Of a stretch of DNA of 64,000 bases, positions 34,844 through 44,177 are shown one piece after another. Below the pieces are notes generated by a model that was not told the DNA's origin, searched no databases, and saw nothing but the letters and a program-made list of their open reading frames with translations. The translations under genes were made by a program, and so were the position numbers. The stretch is from the NCBI GenBank assembly GCA_964250615.1, contig CAXUGM010000008.1, one strand, 5' to 3'. Source of the DNA: Blautia sp900556555 (GTDB lineage Bacteria > Bacillota > Clostridia > Lachnospirales > Lachnospiraceae). How positions within the stretch are numbered: the stretch's first letter is position 1; the number at the start of each line of letters is the position of its first letter.

Positions 34844-36187
34844 TCATAGATTTGCTTTGACGGCATCTATCAGGGAGTTCTGGGTCAGCTCCTTCAGGGA
34901 GAGCGCCTTCAGTATCCTTTCGTCGATAGTGCCTTTGGTGATGATGTGCTGTATCACCACGGTTCCTGCGGTCTGGCCCTGTCGCCAGAGACGGGCGTTG
35001 GTCTGCTGATACAATTCAAGCGACCATGTCAGCCCGAACCAGATGAGGGTGGAACCACCAGCCTGAAGGTTCAGGCCGTGGCCCGCAGAGGCAGGATGGA
35101 TGACTGCGACAGGGATATCTCCCTTGTTCCAGTCGGCGATGTCCTTACTGGATTTTATCTCCCTGACCTCGAAGCGCTGCTTGATACGCTGGAGGTCATG
35201 CTTGAACCAGTAGGCTACCAGCAGTGGTTTGCCATTTGCAGCTTCTATTATGTCCTCCAGTGCATCCAGCTTTCGGTCATGAAATTCCACGGTATCGCCG
35301 TCATCGCTGTAAATGGCACCGTTGGCCAGCTGCACCAGTTTTCCGGTGAGGGATGCTGCATTGGCGGCGGTGACTTCGCCTTCCGGCAGCTGCAGGATGA
35401 GTTCTTGCTTCAGGTCGTCATAGCGCTGGGCTTCAGCTTCAGAGAGCTTGACCTCGTAGCGGGAGGATACCAGTTCTGGCATCTTCAAGTGGTCGGTGGA
35501 TTTCATGGAGATGGTCATATCTGAAATCTTGAGGTAGATGGCGTCCTCTGCATAAGGCATCGGCTTGTAGGAGTAGATTATCTGACCGTTCCGCTTATCC
35601 GGCAGAAAGTAGTCATTCCTGTATTGGGTGATGAAGCGACCGAGACGCTGGCCCATGTCCAGCAGCTTGAATTCGGCCCATAAGTCCATCAGACCGTTGG
35701 AGGAAGGAGTGCCGGTGAGGCCGATGATGCGCTTCACCTTGGGTCTGACCTTCATCAGAGCCTGAAAGCGTTTTGACTTATGGTTCTTGAAGGAAGATAG
35801 CTCATCGATGCAGACCATATCGTAGGTGAACGGAAATCCGCTGTCCTCGATGAGCCATTGCAGGTTCTCACGGTTGATGATGGTGATATCTGCATTTGCC
35901 ATCAAGGCAGCTCTGCGTTCCTTCGGTGTACCTACCACAACGGAATAGGTCAGGTGCTGCAGGTGTTCCCATTTTTCAATCTCCGCAGGCCATGTGTCGC
36001 GGGCCACGCGGAGTGGTGCGACCACCAAGATGCGGTGGGCCTCAAAGCTGTCGAACAGGAGGTCTGCGATGGCAGTCAGGGAAATGACCGTCTTGCCAAG
36101 ACCCATATCGAGCAGGACTGCAGCTATGGGATGTGTTTCGATGTAGTCGATGGCGTAGGCCTGATAATCATGGGGAGAGAAGTTCAT
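34844..36187 (-). CDS. SNF2-family DEAD/DEAH helicase
   Basis: 447 residues from ATG 36187 (TTGGAGGGA upstream), overlapping the VRR-NUC gene by 20 bp. Walker A LLDMGLGKT (25-33), motif II region CIDELSSFK (the usual DExx), GLTGTPSSNG (motif III) and the C-terminal RecA fold with WFGLTWSLELYQQTNARLWRQGQ (motif VI) are all present. It is a dsDNA translocase used in phage replication or recombination, paired with VRR-NUC in many such phages. Confidence 0.93.
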   Translation of the reverse strand: MNFSPHDYQAYAIDYIETHPIAAVLLDMGLGKTVISLTAIADLLFDSFEAHRILVVAPLRVARDTWPAEIEKWEHLQHLTYSVVVGTPKERRAALMANADITIINRENLQWLIEDSGFPFTYDMVCIDELSSFKNHKSKRFQALMKVRPKVKRIIGLTGTPSSNGLMDLWAEFKLLDMGQRLGRFITQYRNDYFLPDKRNGQIIYSYKPMPYAEDAIYLKISDMTISMKSTDHLKMPELVSSRYEVKLSEAEAQRYDDLKQELILQLPEGEVTAANAASLTGKLVQLANGAIYSDDGDTVEFHDRKLDALEDIIEAANGKPLLVAYWFKHDLQRIKQRFEVREIKSSKDIADWNKGDIPVAVIHPASAGHGLNLQAGGSTLIWFGLTWSLELYQQTNARLWRQGQTAGTVVIQHIITKGTIDERILKALSLKELTQNSLIDAVKANL

Positions 36188-36449
36188 GAAGCATCCCTCC
36201 AATCTGTTCTTCACTGTCGATGACGTAGACCTGAAAGCCCAAGCGCCTCAGCAGTCGGTGTCTTGCCTCTTGGAGCGGGCGAGGCTTTTTGCCCGGTGCC
36301 TTCAGTTCCACGAAGGCGATAACGCCATCAGGTAGTAATACAAGCCGGTCGGGCATTCCTGCGAAACTCGGAGACACGAACTTCACCGCGATACCACCAG
36401 CTTTTTTTACCGCCAGCGTTAACTTGTTTTCTATCGTTTTTTCTAACAT
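36168..36449 (-). CDS. VRR-NUC domain nuclease
   Basis: 93 residues. VKFVSPSFAGMPDRLVLLPDGVIAFVELKAPGKKP holds the PD-(D/E)xK core (MPDRL aspartate, then VELK). Single-domain VRR-NUC proteins of phages cut branched DNA or replication intermediates. It overlaps the SNF2 helicase gene, suggesting a helicase-nuclease pair. Confidence 0.92.
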   Translation of the reverse strand: MLEKTIENKLTLAVKKAGGIAVKFVSPSFAGMPDRLVLLPDGVIAFVELKAPGKKPRPLQEARHRLLRRLGFQVYVIDSEEQIGGMLHELLSP

Positions 36450-36485
36450 TGTCGTCCTCCCATCAGGGCTTTAATAGCTATGGTG

Positions 36486-36575
36486 CAAGGTGTATCAATG
36501 CCATTTCTAAACTTTTTCTTAGACCATTTTTTATAGTCCTTAGAGAATTTTTGTATTTGACCTTGATACACCTTG
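36486..36575. repeat. Long perfect inverted repeat in the gap between primase and VRR-NUC genes
   Basis: CAAGGTGTATCAA (36486-36498) and TTGATACACCTTG (36563-36575), 13 bp with no mismatch, around a 64-nt AT-rich loop. A 33-codon leftward frame spans it (MTRCIKVKYKN...), but without a clear start context. It could be an RNA stem controlling VRR-NUC/SNF2 expression, a protein-binding site, or a replication structure. Confidence 0.6.
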
Positions 36576-36588
36576 TCATAGCCTTCTA

Positions 36589-38862
36589 TCAGTTCAGGAA
36601 ATCCTCCTCAGCACTGGTATCAGGTCTAATGCGCAGACCCTTAAAGTAGCGCTTGCGATTCTGCGTGATACGCTCAAAGCCCGCGCCCTCCAATGCGAAA
36701 TAAAAATCCTGTGTGTTGCGCACGTACTCATTGGTGTCCATGCAGTAGTTGCGGTAGGCCTGATACAGAGCAGAGGAGCTTTCCTTATACTCCGCACCGA
36801 CATCACACTTGTCCTCCAAGAAGTGACCGAACCAGTCGTTCTGGCTGCGATACTCGCTGATTGCCTTCTGTACGCACTCCGGCACCGGAATCTGGTAGTC
36901 CAGCTCGATGACCTTCTTGGCACCTTCGATGACCCACGCCAGAATGCTGCCGCCAGCGTTGTCGTACAGATATTCGCTGTAATTCTTGATATCGCTGGTG
37001 CCGGTAATCTTGGCATTGAACGGGATGACGATGAGTCGTCTCCAGATACCATCATCAGATGCACTGACGCGAGGCAGATGGTTGGTGTACAGCACCAAGG
37101 TGTGACAGGGCTTGAAGGAGAACGGGTCTTTATATTTCTTCTCGGCAAAGACATCATCGGTGGAGCAGAGCTGCTTGACGGTGGAGTCGTTCAGTCGAGC
37201 GCCTTCCTGCATCTCGGCAGCGATAAGCAGTCGCTTGCCCTTGACCTCAGCCATTTCGGGCTTGATGTTACGACGGCATCCAACAGTCAGCGTGTCCGCA
37301 GAGATGTTGCCGGAGTACAGGCCCAGCACACGGGAGATGGCATTCCAGAAGGTGGACTTACCGTTACGGCCATCACCGTAGGCGATGATGAGGGATTCCA
37401 CATAGACCTTGCCGATAGCAGCGAGACCGCAAATCATCTGGACATAGTCGATGAGGCTCTGGTCATGCTGGAAGATGCGGTCGAGGCAGTCCAGCCAAAT
37501 CTGCTGACCCTTCTGGCCCGGAGATACGCTGGTAATCTTGGTGATGAAGTCTTCCGGCGAATGCTCTCTGGCACCGGCCATACCCTTGCGCAGGTCGTAG
37601 GTCGCTTCGGGTGTACAAAGGGCGAAGCAGTCTGCATCCAAGTCACGAGGAGAAATCTCCAGCATCGGATGGGATTCCTTCAGCGTGGAGGTGATGTACT
37701 TGGAGTCACGGCGCTTGATGGCGAAGGCCTGATATGCCTTGGCTGCCAGAAATTCCTGATATGCCTCCAGCTGGTCGTCGTTCATGAGCTGTTCGGCCTT
37801 GGACTTGGAGGTGCCATCCAGAATGGTCTGGGCACCGCAGTTCTTCATCTTTTCCAGTGCGGACATCAGGTCGTTGCCAGCTTCCTTCATCTGGCGGCGG
37901 GTCAGTTCATGCGCGACTGCCTGTGCGCCGGGTTCGCTTTCCTGCCAGTAGTGGTCAGAGTAGCGGATGAAATGTGTAGCCGGTGAATAGCGCAGCTCAT
38001 TCGAGAAATACTTCGCCAGCACCTCGGCCTGTCCGACATCGGAGTAGTCGCCGGGTTTGTAGCTGGAAGGGTCGTTATAGACCTCCGGTGCCACATAACC
38101 GTCCTGCTGGGAGAGCCTTGCATAAAAGCGCTGGGCGCTGTGCCAGATGGTGGCCAGCTCGGAATTGTCCAGAGGAGGGACACATTTTGCAGCTTCCTCC
38201 AGAAATGCCTGATAGGCCTTTTCGCTGTCACCGTACTTCTTGATGACCTTACCGGCGAAGCGGGACATGGTCGCATTGCGGCTACCTTCCGGGATAACGG
38301 AGTTGTCATACTGGCCCTGCGCCATATCCTCGTCGAAGATGTCCTCATCGAGATATTCGGTCAGGTTCATGCGGCCCGGATACAGGGCGACCTCAGCAGC
38401 AGTGGTTCCAAAGAAGAAACGAGCGGCGTCCAGTGCCTGCGTATCAAAATAAGGAAAGATGGAGTTGACCAGCTTCTTCATATCGCTGTAGAGAGCAGCG
38501 TCGGTGACGTACTCGATTGGGAACAGGACGTGGAACTTCGGTCTTGCAGGCTTGCCATTCTTCTCACGATTGTGGAAGCGGCTGTAATGGATGGCGAAGG
38601 TCACACCGGGAAAAGCCTGCATGACATCATCGGGAGTGACCCAATCCTCCGGCTTCTCGGAGTGGTCGTTGTCGCAGTCCACGGGCAGGCAATCGCTGCC
38701 GATGAAGTTCTCGCCATTGCGATAGCTGTTCTTGTATTCGGCGCAGACATAATCGTGGCAGATAGCTGCCTTCAGACTGGCCTCATCCAGAATGACTTGT
38801 TTATGCGGATAGGAGCAGTTACCGGGATTGCCGGTGACCTCCGCGCTGTAGAGAGTAAACAT
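36589..38862 (-). CDS. P4-type primase/helicase (D5-like)
   Basis: 757 residues; the ATG overlaps the upstream gene's stop (TGATG). The N-terminal 260 residues contain a primase-like domain (SDCLPVDCDNDHSEKPEDW, VTFAIHYSRFHNREKNGK). The SF3 helicase has Walker A IAYGDGRNGKSTF near 495, Walker B-like RLLIAAEM and the sensor VLYTNHLPRV. A winged tail follows. It unwinds and primes phage DNA. Length and order fit phage/plasmid primase P4 family. Confidence 0.93.
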   Translation of the reverse strand: MFTLYSAEVTGNPGNCSYPHKQVILDEASLKAAICHDYVCAEYKNSYRNGENFIGSDCLPVDCDNDHSEKPEDWVTPDDVMQAFPGVTFAIHYSRFHNREKNGKPARPKFHVLFPIEYVTDAALYSDMKKLVNSIFPYFDTQALDAARFFFGTTAAEVALYPGRMNLTEYLDEDIFDEDMAQGQYDNSVIPEGSRNATMSRFAGKVIKKYGDSEKAYQAFLEEAAKCVPPLDNSELATIWHSAQRFYARLSQQDGYVAPEVYNDPSSYKPGDYSDVGQAEVLAKYFSNELRYSPATHFIRYSDHYWQESEPGAQAVAHELTRRQMKEAGNDLMSALEKMKNCGAQTILDGTSKSKAEQLMNDDQLEAYQEFLAAKAYQAFAIKRRDSKYITSTLKESHPMLEISPRDLDADCFALCTPEATYDLRKGMAGAREHSPEDFITKITSVSPGQKGQQIWLDCLDRIFQHDQSLIDYVQMICGLAAIGKVYVESLIIAYGDGRNGKSTFWNAISRVLGLYSGNISADTLTVGCRRNIKPEMAEVKGKRLLIAAEMQEGARLNDSTVKQLCSTDDVFAEKKYKDPFSFKPCHTLVLYTNHLPRVSASDDGIWRRLIVIPFNAKITGTSDIKNYSEYLYDNAGGSILAWVIEGAKKVIELDYQIPVPECVQKAISEYRSQNDWFGHFLEDKCDVGAEYKESSSALYQAYRNYCMDTNEYVRNTQDFYFALEGAGFERITQNRKRYFKGLRIRPDTSAEEDFLN

Positions 38863-39194
38863 CAGTCGAATACCTCCTTGGATTCTTCCTCCAGCACCTT
38901 GGTGATGAACTTGAGGGCACGGATGGTGGTCTCCAGCTCACAGTCGCCGCCGAGGGAGACTTCAAAACCGGTGCAATCACCAAAGCGGTCTCTCAGGACA
39001 CGGACATCCATATCGGTGCAGGCTGCGTCCTTGATGCTGAAGTAGGTGCGTCCGCCGTGGCCGGTGTCGCCGCCCATATAACCGGTGGTACCAGCTTCGA
39101 CTTCGAGGATGTTGCAACTCACCACATCGCGGGAGTAGGTAGTGATTTCAGTGCCGTCCTTCAGGCGACGGCGATTTTCCTTGATTCCATACAT
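38862..39194 (-). CDS. Conserved phage protein with beta-rich fold
   Basis: 110 residues from ATG 39194 (TCAGGAGGT upstream); the longer frame overlaps the preceding gene. MYGIKENRRRLKDGTEITTYSRDVVSCNILEVEAGTTGYMGGDTGHGGRTYFSIKD is a small conserved protein of clostridial phages and elements with no known role. It is co-transcribed with the primase gene (overlap at 38862). Confidence 0.72.
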   Translation of the reverse strand: MYGIKENRRRLKDGTEITTYSRDVVSCNILEVEAGTTGYMGGDTGHGGRTYFSIKDAACTDMDVRVLRDRFGDCTGFEVSLGGDCELETTIRALKFITKVLEEESKEVFD

Positions 39195-39198
39195 AGTC

Positions 39199-39618
39199 TT
39201 AGACCTCCTGACATTCTTCGGTGAAGTAGCGCAAGCGGTAGTTCTTCCACTTGGCTCGGTTGATTTCAGCTTGCATCCCGGCAGAGATACGCTTGCCAAA
39301 CACCCAGACCTCAGAGCACTTGCTCATCAGGGCGTTACCGAAGAACAATCCAAGCTGGCGCTCGTTCGGGTCGGCATCGTTCAAGAACTGCGGGAACAGC
39401 AAATGTGGTGCGATGGGGATATATCCGGTATCCACAGCATGGCGGCAATATCGTCTGGCAGCGGCCACGTTCTCTTCGATGTCTCCTGCATAGGGAGAGC
39501 AGATATAAACGATAGGCCTGAAAGCACGAAGGGAGCGCTGCTCCTGTTCGATGGTCTGCATAGCGCCGTAGGCTGTTGGGTCGTAATAGCCCTCGCTGTT
39601 GTACTTGCTGACACTCAT
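39199..39618 (-). CDS. Nucleoside 2-deoxyribosyltransferase-like protein (DUF4406/DUF7768)
   Basis: 139 residues, ATG 39618 after AAAGGAGGA. A Rossmann-like core: PIVYICSPYAGDIEENVAAARRYCRHAVDTGYIPIAPHLLFPQFLND and the SKCSEVWVFGKRISAGMQAEI segment match the deoxyribosyltransferase-like fold. It may act on nucleotide substrates during phage replication; activity is not proven. The second copy of the 30-nt motif lies upstream at 39671-39700. Confidence 0.8.
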   Translation of the reverse strand: MSVSKYNSEGYYDPTAYGAMQTIEQEQRSLRAFRPIVYICSPYAGDIEENVAAARRYCRHAVDTGYIPIAPHLLFPQFLNDADPNERQLGLFFGNALMSKCSEVWVFGKRISAGMQAEINRAKWKNYRLRYFTEECQEV

Positions 39619-39670
39619 TGCACGATTCCTCCTTTCCGGGCAGACTAAAAAGGGCGTCCACCTCTACTTT

Positions 39671-39700
39671 TCAATGGAGATGAACGCCCGGTTTGAGCCA
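39671..39700 (-). repeat. 30-nt intergenic motif, copy 2
   Basis: Same 30-nt frame as copies 1 and 3 (CAATGGAGATGA ... TTGAGCCA). It lies 7 bp after the DNA polymerase stop and 52 bp before the next start codon. Confidence 0.6.
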
Positions 39701-39707
39701 GATTTCT

Positions 39708-41648
39708 TTAATCTTTTTTATAGAACGGTGTGGCATAGCCATCTGCACGGAGCAGCAGGCCCTGCGCCCAAGGTGGAGTACGGCCCATCTGTTCACAGAC
39801 AGCATCCAAAGAGACCTTCGGGTCAGCCTCGATGACCAGTTCGTCATGGATGTGCATCACGATGGAGCAGCAGCGCAGAGTGCGCATGGCGTAGCAGAGG
39901 ATGTCACGGGCAGTGGCCTGAACAATGTTCTCGACGAACTTCGGCCCATAGGAATCGAGACGTTCCCACTTCTTGGTGCCGCCGACACCCTCGTAGGTGA
40001 TACATTCGCCACCGAACTTGTTAGTGCCGACCTTCGGTTTCACATAGGCCAGCTTCCTTCCAGAGGGCAGCGTGATGAACAACATCCCGCTCCTGCAGGA
40101 GAAGGTCAGGCCGTAATCGGTGGTGGTGTGCTTATACTTCACAGCCTCCATGACCGCTCGGTCAACATCCCACCAGAACTTGACGATGTTCGGATTGGCC
40201 TGCCGCCAAGCATCCACCAGCGGAGGGAGTTCCTCTTCGGTGAGGCCCATTTCGATAGCGCCCATCGCCTTGAGCGCACCAGTGGAACCGCCGTAGCCGA
40301 GGGCCAATTCAGCGATTTTGCCTTTCTGCCGGAGGTGGCCATTGATGCCATGCTTCTCGACCGGAACCTTGAACATTTGCGACGCACTCGCGCAGTAGAT
40401 GTCGCCGCCCTTGGCAAAGACCTCCTGTCGCCAGCGCTCATCAGCAAACCACGCGATGACACGGGCCTCGATGGCAGAAAAGTCCGCCACCAAGAACTGT
40501 GTGCCCTCACGCGGGATGAATGCGGTGCGGATGAGCTGGGACAAGGTATCCGGCACATCTTCATATAGAAGCTCCACACCGGTAAAGTCACCGACACGGA
40601 CGAGGGCACGGGCCTCAGCTAAATCCGGGAGATGATTCTGAGGGAGATTTTGCAGCTGGATGTTACGACCTGAGAAGCGGCCTGTACGATTGGCTCCGTA
40701 GAACTGGAACATACCACGAGCGCGACCATCATCGCAGACTGTCTTTTCCATCGCCTGATATTTACGGACGCTGGACTTGGCGAGCTGCTGCCGAAGGGTC
40801 AGGACATCGCAGAGTTCCGGTGGTGCAGTCTTCAAAAGTTCGGCCACAGCCTTCTTATCCAGACTTTCGGTCTCCAGACCTTTGTCGGATAGCCACTGCT
40901 TCATCTGTTGAACGGAGTTCGGATTTTCGAGAGCGGTCAGGTGCTTCATGGCCTCGGTCAGCTCCTCACGGGAGCGGGTGTCCATTTCGATGGCTTGATG
41001 TACCAGCTCCATATCCAGTCGGACGCCACGGTCGTTTATCTCTTGGTCGATGTGGTATTCCTCCCAGACAGAGTCCGGCACCGGGAACTTACGCAGCTTC
41101 TGCTGGATGCCCATCTCGGTCTCGACATCACGGATGTTATAGCGTTTGAAGGCGGCCCACTTGTCGGGAGCGTGGAAGGGTCGGTTTCTGGTGCGCTGTC
41201 CATTGGTCTTTGTCGGAGCGCAGGGCTGGCAGAAGTATTTGATGAGGTCTTTGCCTTCTGTGAGCTTCTGCTTTTCCAGACCGAGGACTGCACCGACACC
41301 TTCCAAGGAAAGCGGCAGGCCCATCGTGGCAGACCATATCATGGAGCAGCGCCAGCTATCCGGGTCGAGATATTCACCGGTCGGATAGCCGAGGAAACGG
41401 GACAGGCAGATGCGTTCAAAGGAAGCGTTGAAGGCCCATTTGATAACGGTCTCATCCTCCAAGGCCGCCAGTACCTCTTCGGGAATCTTCTCGCCGCAGG
41501 CAAGGTCAATGACTTCTACCGGAGCGTTATCGACACTGTAGGCAAAGAGCAATATTTCAAAATTGGGAGACTCGCAGTAACGGTAGACACCGGTCTTTTG
41601 GAGCGGGACGTCACTGTAGGTCTCGATATCGATACTGAGCGTTTTCAT
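39708..41648 (-). CDS. DNA polymerase I family (phage PolA)
   Basis: 646 residues, ATG 41648 after AAAGGACTG. An N-terminal 3'-5' exonuclease-like domain (LSIDIETYSD, D6/E8) is followed by the family A polymerase: motif A VADFSAIEARVIAW, motif B region RQKGKIAELALGYGG, motif C HDELV (601-605). The protein replicates phage DNA. Neighbours (DUF2815, DUF2800) form the usual clostridial phage replication cassette. Confidence 0.94.
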   Translation of the reverse strand: MKTLSIDIETYSDVPLQKTGVYRYCESPNFEILLFAYSVDNAPVEVIDLACGEKIPEEVLAALEDETVIKWAFNASFERICLSRFLGYPTGEYLDPDSWRCSMIWSATMGLPLSLEGVGAVLGLEKQKLTEGKDLIKYFCQPCAPTKTNGQRTRNRPFHAPDKWAAFKRYNIRDVETEMGIQQKLRKFPVPDSVWEEYHIDQEINDRGVRLDMELVHQAIEMDTRSREELTEAMKHLTALENPNSVQQMKQWLSDKGLETESLDKKAVAELLKTAPPELCDVLTLRQQLAKSSVRKYQAMEKTVCDDGRARGMFQFYGANRTGRFSGRNIQLQNLPQNHLPDLAEARALVRVGDFTGVELLYEDVPDTLSQLIRTAFIPREGTQFLVADFSAIEARVIAWFADERWRQEVFAKGGDIYCASASQMFKVPVEKHGINGHLRQKGKIAELALGYGGSTGALKAMGAIEMGLTEEELPPLVDAWRQANPNIVKFWWDVDRAVMEAVKYKHTTTDYGLTFSCRSGMLFITLPSGRKLAYVKPKVGTNKFGGECITYEGVGGTKKWERLDSYGPKFVENIVQATARDILCYAMRTLRCCSIVMHIHDELVIEADPKVSLDAVCEQMGRTPPWAQGLLLRADGYATPFYKKD

Positions 41649-41708
41649 AGAATCAGTCCTTTCAATGACACAAGCGGCAGAGAACGAATCCCTGCCGCCT
41701 GCTTTGGG

Positions 41709-41897
41709 TTACTGGTCGTCCTTCTTATCCGGATGCCATGCCTTCCAGTCAGCCTTCAGCTGTCGGTAAGCAACAGTGAGGATTTTCACGATGCCCTTAA
41801 TCAAGGCATAGAACGTGATGCCATAGATGACGAACAGGAAGGTATAGGCTGCGGTGTACAGGACGATGTTGTTTGCGATATTCACGATGTTTTCCAT
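41709..41897 (-). CDS. Small membrane protein
   Basis: 62 residues with one strong hydrophobic helix (LYTAAYTFLFVIYGITFYALIKGIVKIL, about 13-40) and a charged C-tail (WHPDKKDDQ). No family recognised. It lies between DUF2815 and DNA polymerase genes; possibly membrane tethering of replication or superinfection-related, unproven. Confidence 0.7.
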   Translation of the reverse strand: MENIVNIANNIVLYTAAYTFLFVIYGITFYALIKGIVKILTVAYRQLKADWKAWHPDKKDDQ

Positions 41898-41970
41898 AAC
41901 ATACCTCGTATTTTCAAAATGGTGCTGGCGGCAGTGTTCCCACCGCCAGCTTGGTGGATTGGGTCAGGGA

Positions 41971-42543
41971 TTAGTCGAGGAAATCCTCATCCTCGTCCGT
42001 TGCGAAGTCGGACTCAGCAGATGCCTTGCCGCCGAGAGGCTGACCATCGCGTACCTTCTGCAGATTGTTCAGGCCGCAGGCGATGCCCTTGTTGCCGGAG
42101 CTGTTGAAGGCATAGAAGGTGACGCTGGCACGACCGTACACGCCGGAGTAGACCTCGGAGCGGGTCATGATAGGATTCAGGTCAGCATCCACGATGCCGG
42201 GAGCAGAGGTCGCATTGGCGTTGATGAAGTAGGCGTTCGCATAGGCTGCGTCGTCAGGTCTCTCAAGGTCGCCGTCGCGGAGCGGAGTCTTGATGACAGA
42301 GAGAGCAGGCACGGACTTGCCGTTGCCCTTCAGCTTGGACTCGCCCTCATGGTAGGCAGCCTCGATAGCAGCCTTGACCTTAGCGACGGTCTTGGTATCG
42401 GACTTAGGGATGATGAGGCTGACGCTGTACTTAGGTGCGCCGCCGTTGATGCTCTTAGGCTCCCAGACGTTGGCGTAGCTCCAACGGGTGTCCGGGCCAG
42501 TGATAACCTTCATGGGATTGCTCATTTTTACATTCTTACTCAT
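41971..42543 (-). CDS. DUF2815 ssDNA-binding-like protein
   Basis: 190 residues, ATG 42543 after ATGGAGGA. An OB-like beta-rich core (WSYANVWEPKSINGGAPKYSVSLIIPKSDTKTV) ends in an acidic tail (DFATDEDEDFLD) like the C-termini of single-strand binding proteins. DUF2815 phage proteins sit in this replication cassette and are thought to be SSB-like. Confidence 0.88.
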   Translation of the reverse strand: MSKNVKMSNPMKVITGPDTRWSYANVWEPKSINGGAPKYSVSLIIPKSDTKTVAKVKAAIEAAYHEGESKLKGNGKSVPALSVIKTPLRDGDLERPDDAAYANAYFINANATSAPGIVDADLNPIMTRSEVYSGVYGRASVTFYAFNSSGNKGIACGLNNLQKVRDGQPLGGKASAESDFATDEDEDFLD

Positions 42544-42544
42544 A

Positions 42545-43675
42545 TTAGTTGTCCTCCATAAAATCTGATTTTGCGGTGTTCATTGCCGGACGCTTATCGG
42601 ATTCCGGCACGAGAGTCGGTTTACCCTGCGGCTTTTCAATGAAGCCTGCAAGGAGTTCTTCAAAGCGGGCCTTGCCGAGGAGCTTCTGCATCGCGGTGAT
42701 GCCGAGCAGCTTCTTCTCATACGGGTCAAAGCCTGCATCTTCGACTGCCTGAATGACAGCAGTCTCATTTGTGTACTTACGGTTCGAGCGGCCTTCAACC
42801 AGCTTGAAACCGTGCCATTCCTTTCCGCTGACTGCCTGCTGCAGAGCGTACTCCTTGATATCGGAGGCCCATGCCACAAGCTCGTCCACACGGGAGAGGA
42901 TGACTTCGATTTCCGAATCCTCCAACAGAGGCGGCAGCTTGAAGTCGTGCTGTGCGAGGAGAAGGTTTGCTTCCGCTCTGGCCCTGCATTCATGCTTGGC
43001 CTTACAGAAACCACACCATTCTCCGCAGAGGAAGTTGCCATCACCGGCGAAGGCCAGCTCAGCGGTAGGCTTCAGGATTTCATCGGCCCAAGCGTACAGG
43101 GCTTCCTTTTCCAGCTCAAAGGTGCTGACGTTCTGGCGGCGAGGCTGGTAGATGGTCATGCTGACGTTGTCGATGTCGTAGATGTCATCGAACAGCTCCA
43201 GCGCACCGAGGGCGTAGCACTTCATCTGGGGATTGTCCTCCGAGGAGACCAGAACACCAAGTCCGTGCTTGTAATCGACGATGCGGAGTGTGCCGTCAGC
43301 GATGATGATGCAGTCGGCGGTTCCGAAGCCCTGTTCTACCCAGCGGGAGAAGTCCACACGCTGTTCGATAAGGACGACCGGGTCGGAGCAGGTCTCCTTG
43401 GCAGCTTCCACCTGTTCCATGATGAAGGCTGCATAGCCGTTGGCGCAGTCCTCCATCTCGGCGTTGTACCAAGTGAGGTGTTCGGTCGGGTCTTTGACTG
43501 CCATGCCCAGCGCCTTGCGGAGCTTGTACTCGCAAAGGCTGTGCGCGTCGGTTCCTTCGGCAGCGTAGTCGCTACCTTTATCCTCATAGGTCTCACACAG
43601 TCTTGCGGAAGGCGGGCAATGGAGCCAACGTTCCGAAGACGATGCGGAGAGGATTGCATGTCCTTTAGGCGGCAT
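42545..43675 (-). CDS. DUF2800 RecB-like nuclease
   Basis: 376 residues; ATG 43675 overlaps the upstream stop. The first third (SASSSERWLHCPPSARLCE) and core GTADCIIIADGTLRIVDYKHG, with a later CGFCKAKHECRARAEANLL cysteine cluster, match the PD-(D/E)xK/RecB-type DUF2800 family (iron-sulphur-type cysteines). It may process phage DNA ends. It follows the small helical gene in the early operon. Confidence 0.9.
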   Translation of the reverse strand: MPPKGHAILSASSSERWLHCPPSARLCETYEDKGSDYAAEGTDAHSLCEYKLRKALGMAVKDPTEHLTWYNAEMEDCANGYAAFIMEQVEAAKETCSDPVVLIEQRVDFSRWVEQGFGTADCIIIADGTLRIVDYKHGLGVLVSSEDNPQMKCYALGALELFDDIYDIDNVSMTIYQPRRQNVSTFELEKEALYAWADEILKPTAELAFAGDGNFLCGEWCGFCKAKHECRARAEANLLLAQHDFKLPPLLEDSEIEVILSRVDELVAWASDIKEYALQQAVSGKEWHGFKLVEGRSNRKYTNETAVIQAVEDAGFDPYEKKLLGITAMQKLLGKARFEELLAGFIEKPQGKPTLVPESDKRPAMNTAKSDFMEDN

Positions 43676-43983
43676 CACAGCACCTCCACTTCATGAAGCA
43701 GGGCCTCATAGTGCTGAGGGTCGATGCCGGAGAGCTTGCTGGCACCATACTTCTGAAGCAGGGTACGGATAGCAGCGGTGTGCCCAGCGCGGGACTTTTC
43801 TGCTAAGACAGCTCGTACCTGTTCCAGAGTGAGGGCAGGCTTCTTTTCAGGCTTGTCCTCCTCGACGGGAGCTTCTTCGGAACCACTGAACTGCTGAGCC
43901 AGCCAGTTAGCGGCCTCATTAATAGCAGCAGCGGCACTGCGCAGCTCTTCGATGGTCGCGGCCATATCGCTCATTCTGCTCAT
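43675..43983 (-). CDS. Small helical phage protein (Rrp5-like annotation group)
   Basis: 102 residues, ATG 43983 after AAGGAGGA. Two helical segments flank an acidic/basic linker (SEEAPVEEDKPEKKPALTLEQVRAVLAEKSRAGHTAAIRTLLQKYGASKLSGIDPQHYEALLHEVEVL). Homologues on phages are often mis-labelled rRNA biogenesis protein Rrp5. The C-terminal LTLEQVRAVLAEKSRAG region resembles a small DNA-binding helix bundle. No proven function. Confidence 0.72.
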   Translation of the reverse strand: MSRMSDMAATIEELRSAAAAINEAANWLAQQFSGSEEAPVEEDKPEKKPALTLEQVRAVLAEKSRAGHTAAIRTLLQKYGASKLSGIDPQHYEALLHEVEVL

Positions 43984-44128
43984 AGTGTTTTCCTCCTTCC
44001 TCGGTTTGTCTCTGTGCGGCGAGGATACTCATGTTCCTTGCCAGTCTGCCGGATACGACGCTGATTGCGGTCAAGACCTGAATCACTTCTGCATCGTTGC
44101 GGCGGTCGTTGTAATAGGACTGCTTCAC
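43919..44128 (-). CDS. Small phage protein
   Basis: 69 residues from GTG 44128 (GGAGGTGA upstream; the ATG at 44143 lies within the ribosome-binding site). Sequence VKQSYYNDRRNDAEVIQVLTAISVVSGRLARNMSILAAQRQTE, then a basic tail. It overlaps the next gene by 65 bp. Possibly a small regulatory protein; not recognised. Confidence 0.55.
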   Translation of the reverse strand: MKQSYYNDRRNDAEVIQVLTAISVVSGRLARNMSILAAQRQTEEGGKHYEQNERYGRDHRRAAQCRCCY

Positions 44129-44177
44129 GGTGTTCACCTCCATTCTGCAAGGCGGTTTGTTCTGTGCCTTACACTTC

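Noticed and set aside
36450..36588. A 33-codon leftward ORF spanning the inverted repeat
   Set aside because: No good ribosome-binding site and the codons are constrained by the repeat; recorded as a repeat instead of a gene.
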